The notes beneath the pieces are model-generated. The model saw only the letters and a program-made list of their open reading frames with translations. It did no database searches and was not told the DNA's origin. Below are positions 1 through 12,624 of a stretch of DNA of 64,000 nt, one piece after another. The number at the start of each line of letters is the position of its first letter. The stretch's first letter is position 1. This stretch comes from Candidimonas nitroreducens (lineage in GTDB: Bacteria; Pseudomonadota; Gammaproteobacteria; Burkholderiales; Burkholderiaceae_B): the NCBI RefSeq assembly GCF_002209565.1, contig NZ_NJIH01000018.1, forward strand, positions 32,464 to 96,463, given 5' to 3'. The position numbers and the translations under genes are program-made.

Positions 1-1
1 G

Positions 2-700
2 CGGGCGCTTCAGGAAGACATGAAGAAGGCGCCCGACCGGCTGACAGGGGAAATCGCTATCGGTATGGCATCTTCGGTGATGAAGGCTATCGGACGTAGC
101 CTTATCAGCAACGTCCTGCGGGAATATCCGGACGTCAGGCTGTCGATCATGGAAGCCATCCCGGGATCAACCCTGCTCGAAGTCTTGAAGACCAATACAG
201 ATCTTGCAATGGTATTCAACCCCTTCGACTATCCGGAGTTGAAGAAAAAGCCGATTCTAAAAGAGCAGATGGTATGCGTTGGGCGGCCGGACATCATCGG
301 CGCGACCGATGAGCCCATCGAGATCGAGGAATTCCTGTCTTTGCCGCTTATCATGTTCCGGCGGCTGGGCAAGCTGATCGACGATACGCTGATGCTCAAG
401 CAGATCGATGCGCGAGCCCGCATCCGCATCAATTCCATGCAGGCGATCGGTGATGCCATTCTGGACGGACACGGCTGCATGCTGGGAAGCCGGATGTATT
501 TCCGCGAGCAAATCGAAGCGGGCACATTGCATTTCCGCACGATCGCCGGGCCGCCCATCGAGCGCACCCTTTACATCTGTGAGCTGGCCGACCGCCCTTC
601 GACCCTGATGGCCGAAACCATGTCGGCGCTGCTCATTGAGATGATCTGCGCCAAGATCCATGAGGGGGAATGGCGTGCCACCCCCCTGATTTCCTGCTAG
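2..700 (+). CDS. LysR-family transcriptional regulator, effector-binding part (5' truncated)
   Basis: An open frame enters from the left edge and ends at TAG 698-700, giving 232 visible residues. It has the look of a LysR-type effector-binding domain: a 'GEIAIGMASSV' first strand, an 'EYPDVRLSIMEA' segment and a late 'GCMLGSRMYF' segment. The N-terminal helix-turn-helix lies outside the window. The gene converges on mlaC with only 11 bases between the stops. Its DNA is less GC-rich than the mla genes, which would fit acquired DNA. The target genes cannot be seen. Family assignment is fairly secure; the role is unknown. Confidence 0.8.
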   Translation, partial: RALQEDMKKAPDRLTGEIAIGMASSVMKAIGRSLISNVLREYPDVRLSIMEAIPGSTLLEVLKTNTDLAMVFNPFDYPELKKKPILKEQMVCVGRPDIIGATDEPIEIEEFLSLPLIMFRRLGKLIDDTLMLKQIDARARIRINSMQAIGDAILDGHGCMLGSRMYFREQIEAGTLHFRTIAGPPIERTLYICELADRPSTLMAETMSALLIEMICAKIHEGEWRATPLISC

Positions 701-711
701 GCCCCGTCGGC

Positions 712-1368
712 TCAGCGATTGCGTTCGTTCAAGGCCTTGATCAGGCCGTCTATGCCGTTTTGCGAGATCTGCTCGGCGAACTGGTTGCGGTAGTTCTGGA
801 TGAGCCAGATGCCTTCGACGTTCAGGTCGTAGATCTTCCAGCCTTGCGGTGTTTTTTCCAGCCGGTAGTCGACGCCCACCGCCGGCGCGTTGCCGCGTGA
901 AAGCTGGGAATGAACCACCACGTCGTCGGCCTTGGGGTCGCCGCGGAATGGCGCGAGCGACAGCGAGGTCTGATCCGTTACCTTGTTCAGCGCGCCGCTG
1001 TAGGTGCGGATCAGGGTGCCCTTGAAGGCCTGCACCAGCTGCTGTTGCTGCTGCGGCGTGGCCTGGCGCCAATAGCGTCCGGCGGCCAGGCGCGTGGTCT
1101 TGGCCAGGTCGACGTAGGGCAGCACGTATTTGTCGACGAGCCGGTTGATTTCGGCCAGGTCGCCCTGGCGCGCCTTGGCCGAATGCTTGATGGCTTCGAG
1201 CGCGTTGTTGCCGACGGTTTGCACGAATTCGTTGGGTGCGCTGTTGGGGTCGACCGGCGTGTCGGCCCTGGCGGCCGAGGCGAACAGCCCGAAGCCGAGC
1301 AGCAGCCCCGCGGCGAGTACGCGCCGCAACGCGGCGATGGGAAGAGACTGGGTTTCCACAAAAAACAT
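712..1368 (-). CDS. mlaC: MlaC, periplasmic phospholipid-binding protein of the Mla pathway
   Basis: 218 residues with a signal peptide ending around 'FASAARA', followed by the MlaC (Ttg2D/toluene-tolerance) domain, including 'YVLPYVDLAKTTRLAAGRYW' and 'KTPQGWKIYDLNVEGIWL'. MlaC shuttles phospholipid between the outer-membrane MlaA complex and the inner-membrane MlaFED complex. The start is the ATG at 1366-1368, with GGAG just upstream; longer in-frame extensions run through mlaA in the wrong frame. It is the last gene of the operon, 23 bases after mlaA. mlaB, usually next, is absent: a convergent LysR gene follows instead. Confidence 0.93.
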   Translation of the reverse strand: MFFVETQSLPIAALRRVLAAGLLLGFGLFASAARADTPVDPNSAPNEFVQTVGNNALEAIKHSAKARQGDLAEINRLVDKYVLPYVDLAKTTRLAAGRYWRQATPQQQQQLVQAFKGTLIRTYSGALNKVTDQTSLSLAPFRGDPKADDVVVHSQLSRGNAPAVGVDYRLEKTPQGWKIYDLNVEGIWLIQNYRNQFAEQISQNGIDGLIKALNERNR

Positions 1369-1391
1369 AGGGGCTCCTGGGCTGGCGCGAC

Positions 1392-2255
1392 TTATTTGGC
1401 CGGCGGCGTGCCGGGCCGGCTCGCCGCATTGGCGGGCTGGGTGGGCGGCTGGGCGGATGGCGCCTCGTCGTCGGAGTAGTCGGGCAGGGGTTCGTCGGAA
1501 TAGTCGGGCAGGCTGGCTGTGCCGGTCTTGTTGAGGCGGTTGTTCACCATGGAATTGCGGCGCTGCAGGTAGGCATCGCGGATGAAACTGTAGCGATCCA
1601 GCGCCACCCGGTCGACCAGCTTGTCGGCGTCGAGCAGGTTGGCGCGCATGTCGATGAACTTCATGGCGGTAAGCGAGTTGCGCAGCGGCACGTTGTCGTT
1701 GATGCCGACGGCGGTGTACATGCCCCAGTAGCCGGCCACGTCGCCCGCCCAGCCGGCCGTGTCGCGCACGGTGCTGGGGCCGAGCAGGGGCAGCACGACA
1801 TAGGGGCCGGGCTTGAAGCCCCACACGCCCAGGGTGGTGCCGAAGTCGTTCTGGATGCGCTTGGAGCCGTTCATGGAGGCCACGTCGATACAGCCGCCCA
1901 GCCCCATGGTGGAATTGAACAGCACACGGCCCACCGTGTTGAAGAAGTCGACGCCGCGGCCCTGGATGAAGCTGTTGAAGGCCGACCAGACGTCGGCCAC
2001 GTTGTTGAACGCGTTGTGCACGCAGGTCTGCACCGGCTGCGGCGTCAGGGCCGCATAGCCCGAGGCGATGGGCTTGAGCAGGGCATGGTCGACCGCGTCG
2101 TTGAACTTGAACATGCTGCGGTTGTAGCTTTCCCACGGGTCGTGCGGGTTGGGATGGGGAACGCTGGCGCAGCCCGCCGCCAGGGCCGTGAGGGCCAGAG
2201 CGGGAACCATGCGGCCCAGGCGCGAAACCGGTGTGCGGAACGTGAGTGGCTTCAT
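1392..2255 (-). CDS. mlaA: MlaA (VacJ) outer-membrane lipoprotein
   Basis: 287 residues. The N-terminus is a lipoprotein signal with lipobox LAAG-C, acylated Cys at residue 29. The MlaA domain is clear: 'DPWESYNRSMFKFND', 'GRVLFNSTMGLGGCIDVA' and 'GPYVVLPLLGPSTVRD'. MlaA extracts mislocalised phospholipid from the outer leaflet and hands it to MlaC. The C-terminal tail is low-complexity, with two near-identical 8-residue units (PDYSD repeated) and a Pro/Ala-rich end, probably disordered. It lies between mlaD and mlaC, the usual betaproteobacterial position; in E. coli mlaA is unlinked. Confidence 0.95.
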   Translation of the reverse strand: MKPLTFRTPVSRLGRMVPALALTALAAGCASVPHPNPHDPWESYNRSMFKFNDAVDHALLKPIASGYAALTPQPVQTCVHNAFNNVADVWSAFNSFIQGRGVDFFNTVGRVLFNSTMGLGGCIDVASMNGSKRIQNDFGTTLGVWGFKPGPYVVLPLLGPSTVRDTAGWAGDVAGYWGMYTAVGINDNVPLRNSLTAMKFIDMRANLLDADKLVDRVALDRYSFIRDAYLQRRNSMVNNRLNKTGTASLPDYSDEPLPDYSDDEAPSAQPPTQPANAASRPGTPPAK

Positions 2256-2291
2256 CGATGAGTTGTGGTTGTGGTGTGTCTTGGGCTTATT

Positions 2292-2813
2292 TTACGGTTT
2301 TGCTGGCTGTGCCGCGGGGGCGGCGCCCTGCTGCGGGCTGCTGGCACTGCCTTGTTTGTCGGCCGAGTTGTACAGGAATTTGCTGATCAGTTCTTCCAGC
2401 ACCACGGCGCTTTGCGTGTATTTGATCTGGCCGTCCTGGCCGAGCATCTTGTCGTCGCCGCCCGGGGTCAGGCCCACGTATTGTTCGCCGAGCAGGCCGG
2501 AGGTCAGGATCGAGGCCGAGGAATCGTCGGGAAACTGGTAGGGTTTGTCGATATTCAGCGTGGCCACTGCCTGGAAGCGCTGGTTGTCGAAGCTGATGTT
2601 CGCCACCCGGCCGACCACCACGCCGCTGCTCTTGACCGGCGCGCGCACTTTCAGGCCGCCGATATTGTCGAAGCGCGCCTGCACCTGGTAGGTGGGGGTG
2701 AAGGAGAACGAGCTCATGTTGCCGGCGCGCAGCGCCAGGAAGACCAGGGCAATAATGCCCAGCAGCACGAACAGCCCTACCCAGAAATCGGTTTTATCTC
2801 GTGTCGTGTTCAT
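2292..2813 (-). CDS. mlaD: MlaD, MCE-domain substrate-binding subunit of the Mla transporter
   Basis: 173 residues: a short cytoplasmic N-terminus, one membrane helix (about residues 11-30, 'FWVGLFVLLGIIALVFLAL'), then a single MCE domain with 'VRAPVKSSGVVVGRV' and 'LTSGLLGEQYVGLTPGG'. MlaD hexamers form the periplasmic ring on the MlaFE complex. The length is normal for the family, and the C-terminus ends in an Ala/Pro/Gln tail. The start codon overlaps the stop of the small upstream ORF (ATGA, 2810-2813), so translation is probably coupled to it. Confidence 0.95.
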   Translation of the reverse strand: MNTTRDKTDFWVGLFVLLGIIALVFLALRAGNMSSFSFTPTYQVQARFDNIGGLKVRAPVKSSGVVVGRVANISFDNQRFQAVATLNIDKPYQFPDDSSASILTSGLLGEQYVGLTPGGDDKMLGQDGQIKYTQSAVVLEELISKFLYNSADKQGSASSPQQGAAPAAQPAKP

Positions 2814-3001
2814 GATGAATAGCCCCGCTGGTTCCTGCTCCCGGTCATGGCTTCGGCCTTGGCTTGCTGCCCGTTTCCGGGTGTTTTCGGTTTGAAATCA
2901 ATCACTTCTGTTTCCTGCTGCGCCTTGGGCGCCGGCTTGCCCGCGGCGCCGTGGCGCGGCCAGGGCCGCACTTCGTTTGCGGGTCGGCGGCTTGTGTACA
3001 T
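2810..3001 (-). CDS. Small uncharacterised ORF inside the mla operon
   Basis: 63 residues from ATG 2999-3001 (GTG codons at 3005-3010 are alternatives). It fills the mlaE-mlaD gap almost exactly. An AGGGGA ribosome-binding site about 10 bases upstream overlaps the mlaE stop, and its TGA overlaps the mlaD ATG. The product is hydrophilic and rich in Pro, Lys, Gln and Arg, with no signal peptide or membrane helix, and looks disordered. I do not recognise it. It may be a real Mla-associated peptide or only a translational coupler between mlaE and mlaD. The spacing, RBS and coupled stop/start support translation; there is no homology evidence. Confidence 0.45.
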   Translation of the reverse strand: MYTSRRPANEVRPWPRHGAAGKPAPKAQQETEVIDFKPKTPGNGQQAKAEAMTGSRNQRGYSS

Positions 3002-3018
3002 CGGCACCACTTCCCCTG

Positions 3019-3795
3019 TCAGTTGCTGAACATCAGGGCCGTGAGCAGGAAGTCCAGCCCCAGCACCACCAGGGCGCCGCTGACCACGGTGCGGGTCGTG
3101 GCGCGCGCCACGCCTTCCGGGGTCGGCACCGAGTTCCAGCCCTGGTACAGGGCGATCAGGGTCACCGCCACGCCGAATACCACGCTTTTGAGTACCCCGT
3201 TGGCGATGTCGTTGAAGACGTCCACGCCGTTCTGCATCTGCGACCAGAAGGCGCCGGCGTCGATGCCTATCAGTTCCACCCCGACGAACCAGCCGCCCAG
3301 GATGCCCACCATGGAAAATACCGCCGCCAGTATCGGCATGGCGATGATGCCGCCCCAGAAGCGCGGCACCAGCACCCGGCGTATCGGGTCGACCGCCATG
3401 ACTTCCATGGCGGCGAGCTGTTCGCCCGCCTTCATGAGGCCGATCTCGGCGGTGAGCGAGGTGCCGGCGCGGCCTGCGTACAGCAGGGCGGTGACCACCG
3501 GCCCCAGCTCGCGCGTCAGCGACAGGGCGACCAGCAGGCCCAGGGCCTCTTCCGAGCCGTAGCGGTTCAGGGTGTAGTAGCCTTGCAGGCCCAGCACGAA
3601 GCCGACGAACAGGCCCGAGACGGCAATGATCAGCAGCGAATAATTGCCTATGAAGTGCACCTGCTGCGACACCAGGCGCGGCCGGCGCAGAGCCGTGCCG
3701 CTGCGCGCCAGCAGGGTGGCGAGCAGGCGAGCGTAGGCGCCCAGGCCGAGGATGCAGCCGCGCACCCAGCCGCCCAAAGCGGCGATCGCGTTCAT
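3019..3795 (-). CDS. mlaE: MlaE, permease subunit of the Mla phospholipid ABC transporter
   Basis: 258 residues from ATG 3793-3795. The MlaE/Ttg2B permease domain is obvious: 'GSEEALGLLVALSLTRELGP', 'LLYAGRAGTSLTAEIGLMK' and about five hydrophobic segments. It forms the inner-membrane dimer through which lipid passes to MlaD. The start overlaps the end of mlaF by 4 bases. A longer in-frame extension to 4029 runs antiparallel-free through mlaF in another frame and is rejected because MlaE homologues begin at this Met. Confidence 0.95.
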   Translation of the reverse strand: MNAIAALGGWVRGCILGLGAYARLLATLLARSGTALRRPRLVSQQVHFIGNYSLLIIAVSGLFVGFVLGLQGYYTLNRYGSEEALGLLVALSLTRELGPVVTALLYAGRAGTSLTAEIGLMKAGEQLAAMEVMAVDPIRRVLVPRFWGGIIAMPILAAVFSMVGILGGWFVGVELIGIDAGAFWSQMQNGVDVFNDIANGVLKSVVFGVAVTLIALYQGWNSVPTPEGVARATTRTVVSGALVVLGLDFLLTALMFSN

Positions 3796-4625
3796 GGTGT
3801 GCCTCCGTGTGCGCTCATCCAGGCCCGGAATGCGTCGGTTTCGGGGTAGTTGAAGGCGATGGGCCCGTCGGGCGCGCCGTCTATGAACTGGCGCACGTAG
3901 GTGTCGTCGGAGGCTGATAGTTCGTCGGGCGTGCCGCTGGCGATCAGCCGTCCCTGGCCCACCATGTAGACGCGGTCGACGATGGAGAAGGACTCGGCAA
4001 CGTCGTGGGTGATCAGCACCGAGGCGCAATTGAGCCTGTCGGTGAGCGTGCGGATGAGCTGCGCGGCGATGCCCAGTGAGATGGGATCCAGCCCCGCGAA
4101 GGGCTCGTCGTACAGCACCAGCTCGGGTTCCAGCACGATGGCGCGCGCCAGGGCGACCCGGCGCGCCATGCCGCCGGAAATTTCCGACACCTTCAGGTGC
4201 GCGGCGGCGCGCAGGCCCACGGCGTCGAGCTTGTCCAGCACCTTGCGCAGGATTTCGGCTTCCGGGTCGCGGGTATGCTCGCGCAGGGGAAAGGCGACGT
4301 TCTCGAAGACGTTCAGGTCGGTGAACAGCGCCCCCTGCTGGAACAGCACGCCCATGCGCTGGCGCAGCTTGCGCAGGGCTTCGCCGCGGGCGCGCGCTAC
4401 GTCCTGGCCGAAGGCCTCGATATGGCCCGCCAGGGGCACGATCTGGCCGGTGGCGGCGCGCAGCATGGTGGTCTTGCCCGAGCCCGAGCCGCCCATGACG
4501 GCCACGACCTGGCCGCGCTGCACCTCGATGTCGATGTCGCGCAGGACGGTGAAGCTGTTGTAGCCCAGGGTCACGCCGGTAAAGCGCAGAACGGCCTGGG
4601 AGGGGGCGTTCTTGCCAGCAGTCAA
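3792..4625 (-). CDS. mlaF: MlaF, ATPase subunit of the Mla phospholipid ABC transporter
   Basis: 277 residues. It has Walker A 'GGSGSGKTT', signature 'ISGGMARRVALARA', Walker B 'LVLYDEPFAGLD' and the switch His in 'LITHDVAES'. It energises the MlaFED complex. It is the first gene of the operon. The start is TTG (rc of 4623-4625) with only a weak AGG upstream; no better in-frame start is seen before the conserved 'LRFTGVTLGY' strand. The C-terminal 'YPETDAFRAWMSAHGGTP' is a short tail after the nucleotide-binding domain. Confidence 0.93.
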   Translation of the reverse strand: MTAGKNAPSQAVLRFTGVTLGYNSFTVLRDIDIEVQRGQVVAVMGGSGSGKTTMLRAATGQIVPLAGHIEAFGQDVARARGEALRKLRQRMGVLFQQGALFTDLNVFENVAFPLREHTRDPEAEILRKVLDKLDAVGLRAAAHLKVSEISGGMARRVALARAIVLEPELVLYDEPFAGLDPISLGIAAQLIRTLTDRLNCASVLITHDVAESFSIVDRVYMVGQGRLIASGTPDELSASDDTYVRQFIDGAPDGPIAFNYPETDAFRAWMSAHGGTP

Positions 4626-4924
4626 GGAATGCGCCTGTAGGAAGGGTTGCGTGTCATTGCGAAAGCCGAGGCCCCATGAGCGCCCGTGGATACACAGTAG
4701 GCAAGGGCTGCGGCGGGTCGAAAGTATGGCATTGTATCGCGGGTCGCTGCCGCGGCAGCGAATCCAGGTTTCATGGTAACCCGGCCGTGCGCCCAGGGCA
4801 TTTCAAAATGTAGGCGGCCTGCTGCTTGCCGTACGCGGCTCGATGTATCCCGTACCCCGCATTCCGGTATTTCCGTCCGGGCCCGGATCAAATTCCAGCC
4901 GCGAACCCAGCCGTTCTAAACGAA
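4626..4924. other. Intergenic region between mlaF and the gltBD terminator
   Basis: About 300 bases without a convincing gene. An 89-codon minus-strand frame starts at 4891 but has no RBS or recognisable domain and runs into mlaF. The mla promoter should lie here (minus strand), but I cannot point to a good -35/-10 pair. Confidence 0.5.
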
Positions 4925-4950
4925 AGCCGGCTGCCTTGCGGCAGCCGGCT
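4925..4950 (-). terminator. Intrinsic terminator of gltBD
   Basis: Perfect 11-bp inverted repeat (arms 4925-4935 and 4940-4950) with a 4-base loop. In the direction of gltD transcription the hairpin is followed by TTTCGTTTAG. It lies 25 bases beyond the gltD stop. Confidence 0.85.
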
Positions 4951-4974
4951 GGGCAGCAGGCGTGCAGCGCCGGC

Positions 4975-6438
4975 TTAGCGCGGCAGTGTGCTCGTGCCCA
5001 TCAGGTACTCGTCGACCGCGCGGGCGCACTGGCGGCCTTCGCGGATCGCCCACACCACCAGCGACTGGCCGCGCCGCATGTCGCCTGCGGCGAAGACCTT
5101 GTCGACGCTGCTGCGGTAGTCCAGCGTGTTGGCGCGCGCGTTGCCGCGGGCGTCGAGCTCGATGCCGAAGGCGTCCAGCACGTTCTTGACCGGCGAGACG
5201 AAGCCCATGGCCAGCAGCACCAGGTCGGCGGGCAGTTCGAACTGCGAGCCCTCGACTTCGCGCATGCGGGTTTGGCCGGTGGTCTCGTCCTTGAACCATT
5301 CGAGTCGGGCGCCGACGAGTTTTTCGACCTTGCCGCCCTTGCCCTCGAAGGACTTGGTGGTTACCGACCAGTCGCGCTCGCAGCCTTCCTCGTGCGAGGA
5401 CGAGGTGCGCAGCTTGGCGGGCCAGTACGGCCAGGTAAGGTCTTTGTTTTCCTGATCGGGCAGGCGCGGCATGAGTTCGAACTGGGTGACCGACGCGGCG
5501 CCCTGGCGGTTGCTGGTGCCCACGCAGTCGGAGCCAGTGTCGCCGCCGCCGATGACGATGACGTGCTTGCCCTTGGCCAGGGTCTGGCGGGCGATGTGGT
5601 CGCCGGCGTCGACCTTGTTCTGCTGGCGCAGGAAGTCCATGGCGAAATGCACGCCCTTGAGCTCGCGGCCGGGCACGGGCAGGTCGCGCGGGTTCTCGGC
5701 TCCGCCGGTGAGCACGATGGCGTCGAATTCGGCTTGCAGCGATTCGGGCGTGCGCACCGTCAGCCCGTCTTCGGCGTGGGCGGGGTCGCCCACGTAGGTG
5801 GAGGGGCAGAATTCCACGCCCTCGGCTTCCATCTGGGCCAGGCGCCGGTCGATGTGGGACTTTTCCAGCTTGAAGTCGGGGATGCCGTAGCGCAGCAGGC
5901 CGCCGATGCGGTTGCTTTTCTCGAACAGCGTCACCGCGTGGCCGACGCGCGCCAGCTGCTGGGCGCAGGCCAGCCCGGCCGGGCCCGAGCCGACGACGGC
6001 GACCTTCTTGCCGGTTTTCTTCTTGGGCGGCTGCGGCACCACCCAGCCCTCGGCCCAGCCCTTGTCGATGATGAAGTGCTCGATGGACTTGATGCCCACG
6101 GCGTCGTCATTGATGTTGAGCGTACAGGCCGCTTCGCAGGGGGCCGGGCAGATGCGCCCGGTGAATTCAGGGAAGTTGTTGGTGGACAGCAGCACGTCCA
6201 GCGCCTGGCGCCAGTTCCCCTTGTAGACCAAGTCGTTCCAGTCGGGGATGATGTTGTTGACGGGGCAGCCGTTGCTGCAGAACGGGATGCCGCAGTCCAT
6301 GCAGCGCGCGCCCTGGATCTTGGCCTCGTCGTCGCTGAGGGTGTGTATGAATTCGTGCCAGTTCTTCAGGCGCTTCTGGGGCGCCTCGGCAGTTTCCTGG
6401 ATGCGGCGGAATTCGATAAAGCCGGTAATCTTGCCCAT
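4975..6438 (-). CDS. gltD: Glutamate synthase (NADPH) small subunit
   Basis: 487 residues, the normal GltD length. The N-terminal Fe-S domain holds two cysteine groups ('[14 protein letters not shown]' and '[15 protein letters not shown]'). It is followed by an FAD-binding motif ('[18 protein letters not shown]'), an NADPH-binding motif ('[15 protein letters not shown]') and the C-terminal '[18 protein letters not shown]'. It passes electrons from NADPH via FAD and Fe-S clusters to GltB. The ATG at 6436-6438 follows AGGA. The gap to gltB is 9 bases, so the two are one operon, ending at the hairpin 4925-4950. Confidence 0.96.
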   Translation of the reverse strand: MGKITGFIEFRRIQETAEAPQKRLKNWHEFIHTLSDDEAKIQGARCMDCGIPFCSNGCPVNNIIPDWNDLVYKGNWRQALDVLLSTNNFPEFTGRICPAPCEAACTLNINDDAVGIKSIEHFIIDKGWAEGWVVPQPPKKKTGKKVAVVGSGPAGLACAQQLARVGHAVTLFEKSNRIGGLLRYGIPDFKLEKSHIDRRLAQMEAEGVEFCPSTYVGDPAHAEDGLTVRTPESLQAEFDAIVLTGGAENPRDLPVPGRELKGVHFAMDFLRQQNKVDAGDHIARQTLAKGKHVIVIGGGDTGSDCVGTSNRQGAASVTQFELMPRLPDQENKDLTWPYWPAKLRTSSSHEEGCERDWSVTTKSFEGKGGKVEKLVGARLEWFKDETTGQTRMREVEGSQFELPADLVLLAMGFVSPVKNVLDAFGIELDARGNARANTLDYRSSVDKVFAAGDMRRGQSLVVWAIREGRQCARAVDEYLMGTSTLPR

Positions 6439-6447
6439 GTCGTGTCC

Positions 6448-11172
<4,725 letters not shown>

Positions 11173-11226
11173 GAGAGTGCTCCGCAGGAACCTGCGTACA
11201 GAGGAATTGTGCAATGCAAGATTCGT

Positions 11227-11255
11227 ACGATACGCCCGCCGCCCGTGCTTGGCAA
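11227..11255 (-). promoter_or_regulatory. Candidate sigma70 promoter of gltBD
   Basis: On the minus strand TTGCCA (11250-11255) and TATCGT (11227-11232) are separated by exactly 17 bases. The hexamers match consensus at 5/6 and 4/6. Transcription would start near 11220, leaving a leader of about 48 bases before gltB. Confidence 0.45.
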
Positions 11256-11526
11256 GGAATTTATGTTTGGTACGTCCCTAAATAAATATTCAGATATATT
11301 TGTTGTTTTTAAATGGGGACATATCAATCCGGAGCCCGATCTGAGGCCGCGATGCATGCCTGTATGTCGGAGCCCGGTAAAACGCCAGCTTGGCTGTGTG
11401 CGGCGGGGCCATGGGCGCAAAAAACGGGCGAGCCGCTGGCGGCCCCTGGGCCTGGCTCGGGCCTGTGACTCGACAGGAGGCTGGAAGGCAGTACCGTACG
11501 GACTGGAGGGTGTGACTTGCCTTGGG
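11256..11526. other. Region upstream of gltB, with an AT-rich tract
   Basis: No gene seen. Bases 11258-11315 are strikingly AT-rich for this genome and lie just upstream of the candidate gltB -35, where an activator site or UP-like element would sit. The rest up to the stop of the next gene shows only short GC-rich inverted repeats. Confidence 0.4.
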
Positions 11527-12234
11527 CTAGCCGCTGTGCGGCGCCGCGGGCTTGCGCGGCCGGCCCCTGGGCGCGGGGCGCGGGCGGCGCGAGGCCTGCG
11601 ATTCGAGTTGCTGCAGGAACACGGCCTCGCCCAGCGCCCACTGGCCGAACAGCGCGCGCTCTATCTGCTGGCGCTGGCTGTCGGGCAGGCCGGCATGCAG
11701 GCGTTCCCGGTAGCGCGCCTGGCGGTCGAACGGCGTGTTGCCGTCCTTCCAGTAGTCGGGATGGTCGACCATCCAGTCGGCCGCAGTTGCGGCCGCGCCC
11801 GTGTGGCCGGCAGCCGAAGACCATGGCCAGTGTTCGGGCCGGTCGACGTAGGACAGCTGCGCCGGGAGCGATTCCAGCCAGATCAGGGCCGGCAGCACCC
11901 AGCGTCCGGGTTCGACCAGGGCGCTGCGGTAGCGTTCGGCGAACACCCTGCCCTGGCGCTGCTGGGCGGCATAGCGCCGGCCCAGGGCCTGCACCAGCTT
12001 GGGCAGGGCCTGCGGGCCCGGCGGGGTGGCCAGCAAGGTGAGGCGGTCGTGAACCAGGGACCAGCCGTGCACCTCTACATGGTGCTCGCGCGCGCTGTCG
12101 CCCAGCCAGGTGCAGAGCCTGTCCATTGCGGCAGTGGGGCTGGCGCCCTGCGTGGTGGCGTCCAGAGCCCGCGCGAACCGCGCCTGCACGAGCTGCGGTA
12201 TTTGCGGAGCATAGAGGCGCGGCAGTCTGGCCAT
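11527..12234 (-). CDS. Y1/RAYT-type transposase-like protein, degenerate active site
   Basis: 235 residues from the ATG at 12232-12234, where family members start ('MARLPRLYAP...'). A TTG 34 codons upstream would extend the frame, but that extra sequence looks unconserved. The fold resembles REP-associated tyrosine transposases of the IS200-like Y1 superfamily: 'VHGWSLVHDRLTLLATP' aligns with the usual 'HAYVLMTNHVHLLLTP', and 'GRVFAERYRSALVE' with the usual 'GRYRSSLI' segment. The metal-binding HxH triad reads R-L-T here, so strand cleavage seems impossible. The C-terminus is basic and Pro-rich. It is probably a domesticated or dying copy. Confidence 0.7.
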   Translation of the reverse strand: MARLPRLYAPQIPQLVQARFARALDATTQGASPTAAMDRLCTWLGDSAREHHVEVHGWSLVHDRLTLLATPPGPQALPKLVQALGRRYAAQQRQGRVFAERYRSALVEPGRWVLPALIWLESLPAQLSYVDRPEHWPWSSAAGHTGAAATAADWMVDHPDYWKDGNTPFDRQARYRERLHAGLPDSQRQQIERALFGQWALGEAVFLQQLESQASRRPRPAPRGRPRKPAAPHSG

Positions 12235-12624
12235 GGTGTGGTGGGCGGTGCCTCCCGGGTCTGCGGCGCCCTTCAAGAGCTGCGCATTTTTCGGGCTGGG
12301 GGCGGCGAAGCTTGCGGTGTCGGAGGAAAGCTCCAATTCTACTCGCGCCGCAGGCGCCAGGCGGGGCGTACCGTCTCGGCTGTCGGAAGCAAATAGGAAT
12401 ATCCGCTTTTATAGCTCGTGAAATGTCCGCTTGCCTGTGCGGTGGCCAGGCCGTGTAGGGCATGGGCATGTTTTCCCCTTGAGAAGCCATGGCATTGCCG
12501 TGGGCACATGCGGGGCCGGCGGTTTTTCCGCCTCTGTCTATATACTATGGGCAGGCCGACCGGCCTGGGCCTGTGACGGCCCTGCCGGGGCGGCGGATCA
12601 TCGAACCCGCAAGCAGGAGTGCAC
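12235..12624. other. Intergenic region between the RAYT-like gene and frmA
   Basis: About 390 bases between divergent genes. A TATACT hexamer at 12541-12546 (5/6 match to a -10) lies about 80 bases before frmA, but no good -35 is visible 16-18 bases upstream. The frmA promoter may therefore need an activator. No frmR-like repressor gene is adjacent. No other structure stands out. Confidence 0.35.

Noticed and set aside
4622..4891. 89-codon minus-strand frame upstream of mlaF
   Set aside because: No RBS, no conserved features and it merges into the mlaF start region.
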